Under the pieces are notes generated by a model. It searched no databases. It was not told the DNA's origin and saw nothing but the letters and a program-made list of their open reading frames with translations. From positions 35,273-99,272 of the IMG/VR virus record IMGVR_UViG_3300037843_000261: a stretch of DNA of 64,000 nucleotides, one strand, 5' to 3'. Of this stretch, positions 14,648-22,311 are shown in pieces (the stretch's first letter is position 1; each line of letters begins with the position of its first letter). A program made the translations under genes and the position numbers. The DNA comes from a virus.

Positions 14648-14671
14648 GGCGGCTAACAAGCCGCCTTTTTT
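14648..14671 (+). terminator. Rho-independent terminator before the first tRNA array
   Basis: GGCGGC, six-base loop, GCCGCC, then TTTTTT: a classical intrinsic terminator five bases before tRNA-Tyr. It separates the HNH fragment transcript from the tRNA array. Confidence 0.8.
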
Positions 14672-14675
14672 GTTT

Positions 14676-14764
14676 GTCGGGATGGGTGAGAGGCTAAAAC
14701 CATCTGTCTGTAAAACAGACGCCCCCTGTGGGCTACGCAGGTTCAAATCCTGCTCCCGGCACCA
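14676..14764 (+). tRNA. tRNA-Tyr (GTA)
   Basis: Acceptor GTCGGGA pairs with TCCCGGC; anticodon loop CTGTAAA; long class-II variable arm as expected for tyrosine; T loop GTTCAAATC; CCA encoded. First gene of the array. Confidence 0.9.
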
Positions 14765-14867
14765 AGTTTTGGCAGCGTTCCGTGGAAGAATGCGGTAGGA
14801 CACGAGAACATACCGTGAGGGCAACCACAGCGGTGTCACCGGTCCCTTGACGCTGCTAATAGTTTAT

Positions 14868-14952
14868 GCGGTCGTGGTGGAATTGGTAGACTCGCCAGAT
14901 TGAGAGTCTGGTCCCGAAAGGGGTGGGGGTTCAAGTCCCCCCGACCGCACCA
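14868..14952 (+). tRNA. tRNA-Leu (GAG)
   Basis: Acceptor GCGGTCG / CGACCGC; anticodon stem CCAGA/TCTGG with loop TTGAGAG; long variable arm; T loop GTTCAAGTC; CCA encoded. Reads CTC and CTT. Confidence 0.9.
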
Positions 14953-15001
14953 AAATCAAATATGGTAGCTACGCAGTACATATGTAAGGAGCGTCTGCCA
15001 T

Positions 15002-15628
15002 ATGAAACATATCAAGTATACAAAGGAGTTGCTTGCTCCTATCGTAGCCGATAGCAAAAGCTATGCTGAGATTATCCGAAGATTGGGGATAAAGCAAGGA
15101 GGAGGAACTCAAAGGCTTTTAATTGAGAGAATCAAAGATTATGAACTTAGTACTCTTCACTTTCTCGGTACACGACGGAACAGTGGGCTTGAGCATACGG
15201 GTGGTTCAAGAAAACTCCATTGGACTGAAGTTCTAATTTTTAATCGTCGTAATGGAAGAAAAGAGACAACCAACAGGTTACGACGAGCGATGATTGAGTC
15301 TGGGATTCCTTACGTATGTGATGAATGTGGTTGTTCTCCAGAGTGGCGTGGTCGATTGCTTGTTTTAGAAATTAACCACAAAAATGGGGATAACAGGGAC
15401 AACCAAAAGAATAATGTTCAATTCATCTGTCCTAATTGCCACTCTCAGACAGAGAATTTCAGAAGTAAAAACATTGGCCGAGTGGTCAAATTGGCAAAGG
15501 CGCTTCCCTCAGAAGGAAGAGATTTTGTGGGTTCGACTCCCACCTCGGCCACCAATTTTGCGAGAGTGGTGGAACTGATAGACACGCCAGCCCTAGAAGC
15601 TGGTTCGGGAAACCGAGTGAGGGTTTGA
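15002..15628 (+). CDS. HNH endonuclease running into tRNA genes
   Basis: A 208-codon frame starting MKHIKYTKELLAPIV after an AAGGAG site. The N-terminal 50 residues look like a helix-turn-helix DNA-binding module (SYAEIIRRLGIKQGGG). The HNH core is YVCDECGCSPEW, LEINHKNGDNRDNQKNN and FICPNCHSQTENF. The normal family end is near SKN at about 15472, but no stop follows, so the last 50 codons are read from tRNA-Leu(CAG) and part of tRNA-Leu(TAG). This suggests the gene inserted into the array and lost its own terminus. Confidence 0.8.
   Translation: MKHIKYTKELLAPIVADSKSYAEIIRRLGIKQGGGTQRLLIERIKDYELSTLHFLGTRRNSGLEHTGGSRKLHWTEVLIFNRRNGRKETTNRLRRAMIESGIPYVCDECGCSPEWRGRLLVLEINHKNGDNRDNQKNNVQFICPNCHSQTENFRSKNIGRVVKLAKALPSEGRDFVGSTPTSATNFARVVELIDTPALEAGSGNRVRV
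15476..15554 (+). tRNA. tRNA-Leu (CAG)
   Basis: Acceptor GGCCGAG / CTCGGCC; anticodon loop CTCAGAA in a CTTCC/GGAAG stem; T loop GTTCGACTC; CCA encoded. The variable region is short for leucine (about 7 bases). It overlaps the coding frame of the upstream HNH gene. Confidence 0.85.
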
Positions 15629-15646
15629 CTCCCTCCTCTCGCACCA
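15560..15646 (+). tRNA. tRNA-Leu (TAG)
   Basis: Acceptor GCGAGAG / CTCTCGC; anticodon loop CCTAGAA in a CCAGC/GCTGG stem; long variable arm; CCA encoded. Confidence 0.88.
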
Positions 15647-15651
15647 GATTT

Positions 15652-15744
15652 GCCAGAGTGGTGGAAGTAGGTATACGCACCAGTCTCAAAAACTGGCGTC
15701 CCATTAAACGGACATGGGGGTTCGAGGCCCCCCCTCTGGCACCA
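15652..15744 (+). tRNA. tRNA-Leu (CAA)
   Basis: Acceptor GCCAGAG / CTCTGGC; anticodon loop CTCAAAA in a CCAGT/ACTGG stem; long variable arm; CCA encoded. The 118 bases after it (15745-15862) contain no recognisable gene. Confidence 0.88.
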
Positions 15745-15862
15745 GATTGGGTTGCTGGCTGAATAAGCCACGACCTCGATGTGCAAGCAGGCCATGCCCT
15801 GACGAGGGATGTATCTGGCATCGGGGTACAGGAAGCGTCCTGTCCAAGCGCCCATAGTTTTT

Positions 15863-15954
15863 GGAGAGGTGGGGGAGTGGCTTAACCCAGCAGTTTGCTA
15901 AACTGCCGACCCCCGTAAGGGGGTCCGCTGGTTCAAATCCAGTCCTCTCCGCCA
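15863..15954 (+). tRNA. tRNA-Ser (GCT)
   Basis: Acceptor GGAGAGG / CCTCTCC; anticodon loop TTGCTAA; long variable arm with CCCCCGTAAGGGGG; T loop GTTCAAATC; GCCA end. Confidence 0.9.
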
Positions 15955-15959
15955 TTTTC

Positions 15960-16047
15960 GGAAGGCGCTGCGGAATGGTCTGTAACCGGCTTTGAATACC
16001 GGGGCGTGGATAAAACCACGGGGGTTCGATTCCCCAGCTTTCCTCCA
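15960..16047 (+). tRNA. tRNA-Ser (TGA)
   Basis: Acceptor GGAAGGC / GCTTTCC with one G-T pair; anticodon loop TTTGAAT; long variable arm with CGTGG/CCACG; CCA encoded. Confidence 0.86.
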
Positions 16048-16054
16048 TTTTTAC

Positions 16055-16143
16055 GGTGAGATGAGCGGAATTGGCATCGCCCCCCGTTGGAAGCGGGGCT
16101 TGGGGTAATACCCATGGGAGTTCGAGTCTCCCTCTCACCGCCA
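16055..16143 (+). tRNA. tRNA-Ser (GGA)
   Basis: Acceptor GGTGAGA / TCTCACC; anticodon loop TTGGAAG in a CCCCG/CGGGG stem; long variable arm; GCCA end. Confidence 0.88.
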
Positions 16144-16149
16144 AGTCCC

Positions 16150-16235
16150 GGAGGATGCCACGGAATGGTCCGTAACCGGTCTCGAAAACCGGGGCAGGGC
16201 AAACCCTGGGGGTTCGATTCCTCCTTCCTCCGCCA
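16150..16235 (+). tRNA. tRNA-Ser (CGA)
   Basis: Acceptor GGAGGAT / TTCCTCC (last pair mismatched); anticodon loop CTCGAAA in a CCGGT/ACCGG stem; variable arm CAGGG/CCCTG; GCCA end. Confidence 0.86.
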
Positions 16236-16249
16236 AAATCCCTGAAAAC

Positions 16250-16284
16250 AAAAGGGGGGAACCACTGCTGGCTCCCCCCTTTTT
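16250..16284. terminator. Bidirectional intrinsic terminator
   Basis: AAAAGGGGGGA, 12-base loop, TCCCCCCTTTTT. It ends the plus-strand tRNA array and the convergent minus-strand vault-like gene, with a T-run in both directions. Confidence 0.85.
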
Positions 16285-16303
16285 CCTTCTGTTCCCGGTC
16301 CTG

Positions 16304-18736
16304 TTACTTGGGCAGTGTCTTCTTGCGGCTACTGATGTTCGCCAGGATCGTCTCGAAGCCCGTGCCGCTGAAGACCCGTTCCAGCGTCGTGCCCAGGCCG
16401 AGCTGCTCGTTGATCGCCAGCGGGGCGACAGCCGTGGCCAGCTTGGTTGCGAACTCCGTCTGGCCGAGCGTGTTCATGGCCTCGATCAGGTCGGGGACGA
16501 TGGCGGCCATGCGCCTCTCGAAGAAGACGACCCGCTCCCGCTCCAGGATGATGTCGTAGTCGTTCTCCGCCTTTCGCCGGGCGAACACGGAGGCTTGGAT
16601 GGCGTCCCGCTGTTTCTCAGCCTCGATTTCCGCTTCCCGTTCCCGGACCGCCTGCTTGATGTTGAACTCCAACTGAGTCATGGCGGTTTCGGCTACAGCG
16701 GCGGACAACTCCCGGTTGAGTTTCTCCTTGGCTGTCCTTGCCTGAGTTTCGAGTTCGGAAATCTCAGTCTGGATAGCCGTGCTGCGGCGGACGTTCTCAA
16801 GCTTCTGCTCGTCCATGGACAGCTTGATGGTCGATTCCACCGCTGCGATTTGTCCCTCGCTCAACAGGTTGGCGATTTCGGCGTCTGCGATTTGCGCTCC
16901 GAGTACCTCAACGTCGTAGACCTCCATGCCGTTTTCCGGGAACAGACGGAACCGGCGCTTGTCCGCATCCTTGGTGCCAAGCACAATGTCCCGGACCAAA
17001 GTAGCGGTGTCCTGCATGACTTCCCGGATGCCCTGCTTGTGCAGTTGACCCTTGAGCAGGGAGCGCATGTGGTCGCACAGGTACTTCACGTAGTTCTCCA
17101 CGGAGAACCACTTGTCCTGATACTCCCGCAGGAAGTTGACTCGGTAGGACAGCCGCAGTTCGACATGCACCAAGTCCTTGGTTTCGACCCGCACGATGTC
17201 ACTGACCAAGTTGTTGTCGATGCGCAGGTACACGTCACGAATCAACTTGTCGGTGGTCTTCGGCTTGCCGGTACTCAGTTCGATGATTTCGAGTGTTTCG
17301 TCGTACTCAAGCAGCACGGTTGCCGGACCCACAACTACCCGGCGATTACCGGACTTGTCCACGACTTGCACTGCCCAGCCGGTCCAGACGTTGATGCTGG
17401 GGATACCATCGTACTTGGTGTTGAGCGTCAGCATGGGCGGAGGCGTGTAGCTCGTGCCCCGGCGCATGGTGTCGCCGCCGTAGCTCTTGTTTCCCTGTGT
17501 GCCCCGGTTGATGCTGCGGCTGGCATCCGCTGCCGCCGACAGGAGTGCAGACTCGGCAAGATAGGAAGCGGAGTTCTCAGACAAGGACCGCAGTTGGGCG
17601 TTGAAAGCGGCAGCTTCCTCGTTGCCGGGGTACCACAGCCGGACCTTGCGGTCATCCAACACACGGCGGACGATGACCTGATTGCGGGGGTCGGGGAGGA
17701 AAATCTGCGGTCCGGTGACCGTCTTGATTTCTCCTGCCGCCTTGTCAAGGACGTAGCGGCCTTCACCCTTGGGGATGGTGACGCCGTAATAGCGCTGGCG
17801 CTTGAATCCCTTGCCGGGGTCGTCGTATTCAATGAGGGCGTGCTCCGGGCGGGGGTAATAGATACGCTGTTCCTTGCCCGTGGGGAAGAGTTCGTCACCA
17901 GTATTGTGCTTGGTGCCGTCCTCATCCTCGTAATCGGCGATGACTTTGATATACAAGCCCATCTGGTCGTTCAATTCGATGGCCTTGAATTTGAAGCTGC
18001 CTCGCTGATTATCGCCGTCATCGCTCTTGCGGACAAAGCGCTCGGTTGCCTCGGGGAATACGACCTGCGGTCCCCGCTCGTAGCGCTTCTTGCCGTCTTC
18101 GTCCAAGAGGATGCAGTATTCCAGCAACTCCAACGTGAGAGCTTCCCGCACGTAGGCATTGTTGTTGTTGCCGTCCGGCAGAACCTCGAATCCGGTCTTC
18201 GGGATGAAGAAGGATACGTCGGTACCCTTGATGACGATTTGCTGACCGGGGGTGAGGTCTTTGCCGGTGGACTTGAGGAACGTCGGGCAGTTCTTGTTTG
18301 CCTGCTCGGCATTGTAGACCCGAACCACGAGGTACTGATTGGAACGCAGGTGGTGACCCGAGATGGCTTGGGCTACCTGTCCGGGCCAGAGCGGCATGGT
18401 CGCCGGACCGAGGATGTTAATCTTGCGTCCGACTTCCAAACTGATGGGATTATTGCTTCCCGCCTTGGGGAAAGTCAACTCTCCCTTGTTGTCGATGGCG
18501 GGATTTTCGAGAACCAAGTAGTGTCCCTCGGGGACCAGCGGGTTTTGCTTGATGGCTTCGGTAAGCTGGACTTGGGTGAAGGTGTCGGTTTCCTTGTTGT
18601 AGGTGACCGGGCGGTCGTTGCCTGACAAAGCGAGGACATACGGCCCGGCATAGACCGAGACAGTGCCCTTTGTGGCGTCCTGAATGAAGGCATACTGGTT
18701 TTGGGCAAGCACCAGTTGACCCTGAATCTCTGGCAT
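16304..18736 (-). CDS. Major vault protein-like protein
   Basis: An 810-residue protein with the architecture of the major vault protein (MVP, about 860 residues). Residues 1-370 hold repeated beta units. ELNDQMGLYIKVIADYED then EDGTKHNTGDELF (255-284) and PLWPGQVAQAISGHHL (115-130) resemble MVP repeats, with their DxDG...GDEWL and PLYPGE signatures. A low-complexity linker follows at 375-440. Residues 450-625 are an SPFH/band-7-like shoulder (WAVQVVDKSGNRRVVVGPAT; ELRLSYRVNF). Residues 630-745 are a long Ala/Glu/Arg helix like the cap helix, and 745-810 a cap-ring-like end. In eukaryotes 78 MVP copies form the hollow vault shell. It stands alone between a shared terminator and divergent genes. 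Its phage role is unknown. Confidence 0.85.
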   Translation of the reverse strand: MPEIQGQLVLAQNQYAFIQDATKGTVSVYAGPYVLALSGNDRPVTYNKETDTFTQVQLTEAIKQNPLVPEGHYLVLENPAIDNKGELTFPKAGSNNPISLEVGRKINILGPATMPLWPGQVAQAISGHHLRSNQYLVVRVYNAEQANKNCPTFLKSTGKDLTPGQQIVIKGTDVSFFIPKTGFEVLPDGNNNNAYVREALTLELLEYCILLDEDGKKRYERGPQVVFPEATERFVRKSDDGDNQRGSFKFKAIELNDQMGLYIKVIADYEDEDGTKHNTGDELFPTGKEQRIYYPRPEHALIEYDDPGKGFKRQRYYGVTIPKGEGRYVLDKAAGEIKTVTGPQIFLPDPRNQVIVRRVLDDRKVRLWYPGNEEAAAFNAQLRSLSENSASYLAESALLSAAADASRSINRGTQGNKSYGGDTMRRGTSYTPPPMLTLNTKYDGIPSINVWTGWAVQVVDKSGNRRVVVGPATVLLEYDETLEIIELSTGKPKTTDKLIRDVYLRIDNNLVSDIVRVETKDLVHVELRLSYRVNFLREYQDKWFSVENYVKYLCDHMRSLLKGQLHKQGIREVMQDTATLVRDIVLGTKDADKRRFRLFPENGMEVYDVEVLGAQIADAEIANLLSEGQIAAVESTIKLSMDEQKLENVRRSTAIQTEISELETQARTAKEKLNRELSAAVAETAMTQLEFNIKQAVREREAEIEAEKQRDAIQASVFARRKAENDYDIILERERVVFFERRMAAIVPDLIEAMNTLGQTEFATKLATAVAPLAINEQLGLGTTLERVFSGTGFETILANISSRKKTLPK

Positions 18737-18791
18737 GATTCCTCCGCAAGTTTTCTAAAGTAGAGACCCGAGTACAAAGGGTCATCACAAG

Positions 18792-19061
18792 ATGATACTC
18801 ACTTTTGCGGATTATAACCGGTTTTTCTTTACGGCGGAGATGGTATTATGGGGTATGGTTCCTACACACGATGACATGTTCCGGTATCTCGATAGTCTCA
18901 AAAGCCACGGGCAGAGCGTTCACGATAAAGACTCTCGTAAGTTGGCGACGATGTTTGCCACTACCCTACATTACCCACCAATGTATACGGATGCCCAAAT
19001 CGTCGCTTATGCGCAATGGGCGGATGAGTGGAAAGAACAGACCAGAGTCGGCTGCGTTTGA
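18792..19061 (+). CDS. Hypothetical protein
   Basis: An 89-residue protein starting MILTFADYNRFFF, helical and rich in Asp/His/Tyr (HDDMFRYLDSLKSHGQSVHD). It diverges from the vault-like gene with about 55 bases between starts and opens the long plus-strand gene series. No family is recognised. Confidence 0.6.
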   Translation: MILTFADYNRFFFTAEMVLWGMVPTHDDMFRYLDSLKSHGQSVHDKDSRKLATMFATTLHYPPMYTDAQIVAYAQWADEWKEQTRVGCV

Positions 19062-19073
19062 CGTATTATCGCT

Positions 19074-19202
19074 ATGTGGAGGGATGCCCGCTGCACTCTT
19101 AACAAGCCCCTGTGGATGGTCATTCCACCCGAGGGCGTCCACATTTCCTGTCCTGTGCATCCGGGCGGTCATCACATTTTTGGTTCGCCAATAATGTGGT
19201 AA
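19074..19202 (+). CDS. Small protein with Cys/His-rich end
   Basis: A 42-residue gene: a charged start (MWRDARCTLN), then KPLWMVIPPEGVHISCPVHP and Gly-Gly-His-His, resembling tiny phage proteins with a C/H metal motif. A TATTAT -10-like hexamer ends four bases before the ATG and there is no Shine-Dalgarno, so it may be translated from a leaderless message. Confidence 0.55.
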   Translation: MWRDARCTLNKPLWMVIPPEGVHISCPVHPGGHHIFGSPIMW

Positions 19203-19206
19203 AAAC

Positions 19207-19215
19207 TGGTATTAT
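19207..19215 (+). promoter_or_regulatory. Extended -10 promoter TGGTATTAT before the Nudix gene
   Basis: AAAAACTGGTATTATGTACC directly before the ATG at 19221. The -10 hexamer ends five bases before the start codon, so transcription would begin at or next to the ATG. Confidence 0.55.
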
Positions 19216-19220
19216 GTACC

Positions 19221-19754
19221 ATGGGCTTAACCACAGAGTTGGACTTTTCCATCAAGCGTACCAACAACTTGATTGGTGAACTGCAAGAGTTGGTCACAAA
19301 GAAGTGGTATGTCGTCGGCTATATGTTCAGCCCCGATTTCTCCAAGATTGTTCTCATTCGCAAAAACCGGCCATCATGGCAATATGGGTTGCTCAACGGA
19401 GTGGGCGGGAAGGTAGAGAAAGATGAAGACCCCCTCGGTGCCATGAGCCGGGAATTTTTCGAGGAGACAGGGGTTTGGCACACCGATTGGAAAACCATCT
19501 GCACCTTGGACTTCCCCGAAGCACGAGTGTGGTTCTTCTGGACCGTCAGTCCCGCCTATGACAAGGTAGCAACTCAAACTGATGAAACCGTGGGCATCCA
19601 CGTGGTACGGGACCTACAAGACTACACCGACTTAGTTCACAACGCCAACTGGATTATCGCCATGGCACTCTCATTCCAGCGGGGCGAGCGGGCAGACAGC
19701 TTTAACGTTAAGGAGATTTATAATGTTCGACCGGATGGGGAAGTTTCCTCCTGA
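19221..19754 (+). CDS. Nudix hydrolase
   Basis: A 177-residue protein. The Nudix box GGKVEKDEDPLGAMSREFFE then ETGV (about 74-97) is a full match to GX5EX7REUXEEXGU, which binds the divalent metals. Nudix enzymes cleave nucleoside diphosphates linked to another moiety; the substrate here is unknown, but the gene opens a nucleotide-metabolism region (ThyX, dCMP deaminase and a dNTP diphosphohydrolase lie downstream). The end overlaps the next gene by 32 bases. Confidence 0.9.
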   Translation: MGLTTELDFSIKRTNNLIGELQELVTKKWYVVGYMFSPDFSKIVLIRKNRPSWQYGLLNGVGGKVEKDEDPLGAMSREFFEETGVWHTDWKTICTLDFPEARVWFFWTVSPAYDKVATQTDETVGIHVVRDLQDYTDLVHNANWIIAMALSFQRGERADSFNVKEIYNVRPDGEVSS

Positions 19755-20595
19755 GTATCGGGAGACGAAGTACATGCTGGAACCCCTGCACGTCGGAGTT
19801 AGCCGTGTGTTTGTACAGGGTGATGAAGAGAATGACCGGCTTATTGAAGACCTCAACAAAATGCCGCAGGTCAAGAACACCCTGAAATTGCATACCCGGT
19901 TGGAACACACCATGCGAGCCATGGTGATGAACCTGACGGCGTGGATTCTCCGGGATAGCAACAAACATGAGACCGGAACCAAAACGGTCACAGAAACTCT
20001 GGCGCTGCCAGAGACGTGGTGGGATATGTTGAAACAACATCCGAAGTTCCCCAAGTGGTTTGTCAAACGGTATCCACCCAAGGTTATCACCAAGAGCTTT
20101 GATTTCACGGTGAATTTTGAGAAGGAAGTTCGGGTGTGTCCGCACGCCGATATAGAATTCCGGGACCCTATGCACATGTACTTCATGGCCTTTGAAACGC
20201 CCTCGGGTCCACTAAAAATTCCCCCGGAGGCGGTTGCTGCGGACGGCTTCATTCACGTTGAAGTCTACGGAGACACTACCTGCGACCAGAAACGGCACCT
20301 ACAGGGATTCAGCGGCGAGATGGTCATCTACCCGACCTTCAATCGTGCCCGAGTCAAGATTCTTCTTGAACATGCTGATAAGGCAATCCGTTGGTTGAAC
20401 TCCCAGTCTGACCTTCACTATGAAATCGTGATGCCCGATGCGGTGAAGGCGAAGAAGGAAAAAGAAACCTTTCCCATACATGACGGTGTCCCATGTCCCA
20501 AGTGCGGTGTAGGAACTGACACCAACGGGGATGGAGATTGTCTCTTCTGTGGCGGGCATAACATCAGTATGCGAAAGGACTTACTCCCCAAGTAA
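19723..20595 (+). CDS. Hypothetical protein with C-terminal zinc ribbon
   Basis: A 290-residue protein starting MFDRMGKFPPEYRETK. The body is mixed alpha/beta with an Asn/Thr/Trp-rich middle. The C-terminus carries CPKCGVGTDTNGDGDCLFCG, a four-Cys zinc ribbon. It follows the Nudix gene with overlap, so they are cotranscribed. No family is recognised. Confidence 0.7.
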   Translation: MFDRMGKFPPEYRETKYMLEPLHVGVSRVFVQGDEENDRLIEDLNKMPQVKNTLKLHTRLEHTMRAMVMNLTAWILRDSNKHETGTKTVTETLALPETWWDMLKQHPKFPKWFVKRYPPKVITKSFDFTVNFEKEVRVCPHADIEFRDPMHMYFMAFETPSGPLKIPPEAVAADGFIHVEVYGDTTCDQKRHLQGFSGEMVIYPTFNRARVKILLEHADKAIRWLNSQSDLHYEIVMPDAVKAKKEKETFPIHDGVPCPKCGVGTDTNGDGDCLFCGGHNISMRKDLLPK

Positions 20596-20636
20596 GTGAA
20601 CGACGACTCGCCAGATAAGTAGGCGAACGGTGACAT

Positions 20637-20954
20637 ATGAAAAATATCAAGGTCAAAGAGTTAATTGAACGTCTAAAGCGGGTTAACCCCGAGGCGGACT
20701 TCCAAGTTATCGCCTTGAACTACCCGCAGGAATTTACATTCACTTGTAGCGGTGGGGACGGATGCAGCAATAAAGATTGCGACAGCTTTGGTCCAGACAT
20801 CAGTATGCTCCACCGGGGTGACGGAACTTATATCCGGGGGCGGGGGGATGAGGTGGAACAACCGAAGACCTACACCCACGATGAGTTTGTAGACAAGATT
20901 GCCGCCACGCTGGAGGAAGTAGCCAAACAACTACCCACGGAAGAAACGTTTTGA
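20637..20954 (+). CDS. Hypothetical protein
   Basis: A 105-residue protein starting MKNIKVKELIERLKRVNPEA, the form of small phage proteins that open with a helix before a beta core (ADFQVIALNYP). It has three Cys in CSGGDGCSNKDC and an acidic helical end. It overlaps the ThyX start by four bases. Confidence 0.65.
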   Translation: MKNIKVKELIERLKRVNPEADFQVIALNYPQEFTFTCSGGDGCSNKDCDSFGPDISMLHRGDGTYIRGRGDEVEQPKTYTHDEFVDKIAATLEEVAKQLPTEETF

Positions 20955-21604
20955 TTATCCGACTGGCAGAGGTCCACATTGAGGAAGACTACGACGGCGA
21001 GAAGATTCTCCGTCAGATAGAGAAGTACGCTCGCAACTGTTACAAGTCCGAAGCCAAGACCACGGACATGGATGGCACGAAGGCGTTCGTGAAGAAACTT
21101 CTCCATACCCTCAAACATGAGGGCATTGCCGACCACCATATGATTACCGTGCGGGTAGTCTGTGACCGGGGCATAAGCCATGAAATAGTCCGGCACCGCA
21201 TCGCCGCTTATCTGCAAGAGTCTACCCGCTATTGCGATTATACCAAGGCGGGGCAGATTCAAGTCATCGACATCAAACAGTTCATGACCTCGGCGCAGTT
21301 CGATGTCTGGACCTATGCCATGAACGAAGCGGAAAAAGCTTACAATGAGCTTCGCCGCTTGGGGGCACGCCCGGAGATTGCTCGGTCGGTCCTTCCCAAC
21401 AGTCTCAAGACCGAAATCATCATGAGCCTGAACCTCACAAGTTGGCGAAACTTCTTCAAGAAGCGGGCCTGCAACGCCGGGGCGCACGTTCAGATGAAAG
21501 AGATTGCTGTACCACTACTCAAGGAGTTCCAGAGAGTCATTCCCGTGATTTTTGATGACTTGATACCAATAATCATGCCGGAGCGACCAAAGGAGACCAG
21601 TTAG
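20951..21604 (+). CDS. thyX: FAD-dependent thymidylate synthase ThyX
   Basis: A 217-residue flavin-dependent thymidylate synthase, converting dUMP to dTMP with FAD/NADPH and methylene-tetrahydrofolate. The ThyX motif is RHRIAAYLQESTRY (about 78-91; RHRxxSxxxxSTRY with Ala for the first Ser). LRRLGARPEIARSVLPNSL and TSWRNFFKKR follow the known family layout, and CNAGAHVQMKEIA is the C-terminal substrate region. Length is typical. It is coupled to the upstream gene by an ATGA-like overlap and acts with the dCMP deaminase downstream. The start at 20951 is TTG. Confidence 0.95.
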   Translation: MIIRLAEVHIEEDYDGEKILRQIEKYARNCYKSEAKTTDMDGTKAFVKKLLHTLKHEGIADHHMITVRVVCDRGISHEIVRHRIAAYLQESTRYCDYTKAGQIQVIDIKQFMTSAQFDVWTYAMNEAEKAYNELRRLGARPEIARSVLPNSLKTEIIMSLNLTSWRNFFKKRACNAGAHVQMKEIAVPLLKEFQRVIPVIFDDLIPIIMPERPKETS

Positions 21605-21657
21605 TCTAAAGACCCCAGCACATTTGACTATGCAATCCTTATACAGAAGGTATAGCA

Positions 21658-22311
21658 ATGAATTACCAGAAAATCTACTACCAGCTTATAGATAAAGCTA
21701 AGAACAGCCCTCTTGAGCTAAGTAGATATTATGAATCTCATCACATAATCCCCCAATCCTTGGGTGGTAGCTCTCGGAAAGACAACTTGGTGTGGCTAAC
21801 TGGAAAGCAGCACTTCATTGCTCACCGTCTTCTAGCCAAGTTTACCGAAGGTAGAAACCGATGTAAAATGATTCTGGCTTTGCATAGATTTCTACATAGC
21901 AAGAACTGTGAGCTTCATATAAATTCTAGGGAGTACGAGTATATAAGGCAGCAAGCCGCCATTTCTATAAGTATCCTAAACACAGGCAGAAGGTTTTCTG
22001 ATAGAGCAAAAGAGAATATGTCCACAGCACAGCGGGAAAGATACTCCTCTGTTCCTACTCATTGGAAGGGGCGACATCATAGTGACAAGACCAAAGAGAA
22101 AATGCGGGAAGCCCAAGGGGGAGCACGTAACCCCCAGTTTGGGAAATCTCGGACCAAGGACGAAAAACTCAGAATATCTTCGGCATTAAGGGGAAGAAAA
22201 TTGTCTCCCGAACAAGTATTAGAAAGATGTTCTCGGCGTCATAGTCCTAAAAGCAGAAGAAAGATTAGCCAGAGCATAAAGGAGTGGCATGTTCAACGAA
22301 AAATGGGATAG
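21658..22311 (+). CDS. HNH homing endonuclease with NUMOD3 repeats
   Basis: A 217-residue protein. The N-terminal nuclease has ESHHIIPQSLGGSSRKDNL then LTGKQHFIAHRLL, an HNH-like metal site in the HHIIP...N...H form. Residues 110-217 contain repeated short DNA-binding segments (GRRFSDRAKENMSTAQRE, GRHHSDKTKEKMREAQG, NPQFGKSRTKDEK). It lies between thyX and the dCMP deaminase gene, overlapping the latter by 23 bases: a typical homing gene at the border of two conserved enzymes. Confidence 0.88.
   Translation: MNYQKIYYQLIDKAKNSPLELSRYYESHHIIPQSLGGSSRKDNLVWLTGKQHFIAHRLLAKFTEGRNRCKMILALHRFLHSKNCELHINSREYEYIRQQAAISISILNTGRRFSDRAKENMSTAQRERYSSVPTHWKGRHHSDKTKEKMREAQGGARNPQFGKSRTKDEKLRISSALRGRKLSPEQVLERCSRRHSPKSRRKISQSIKEWHVQRKMG

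Noticed and set aside
14771-14857. Possible tRNA between tRNA-Tyr and tRNA-Leu(GAG)
   Set aside because: A GGCAGCG/CGCTGCT end stem exists, but no T loop or anticodon stem can be found.
16595-18625. Long plus-strand reading frame (676 codons) opposite the vault-like gene
   Set aside because: It is the antisense shadow of a well-supported minus-strand gene and has no ribosome site or family features.
18835-18855. TGGTATTAT near 18841
   Set aside because: It lies inside the coding region of the 18792-19061 gene with no start just downstream, so it is probably chance.
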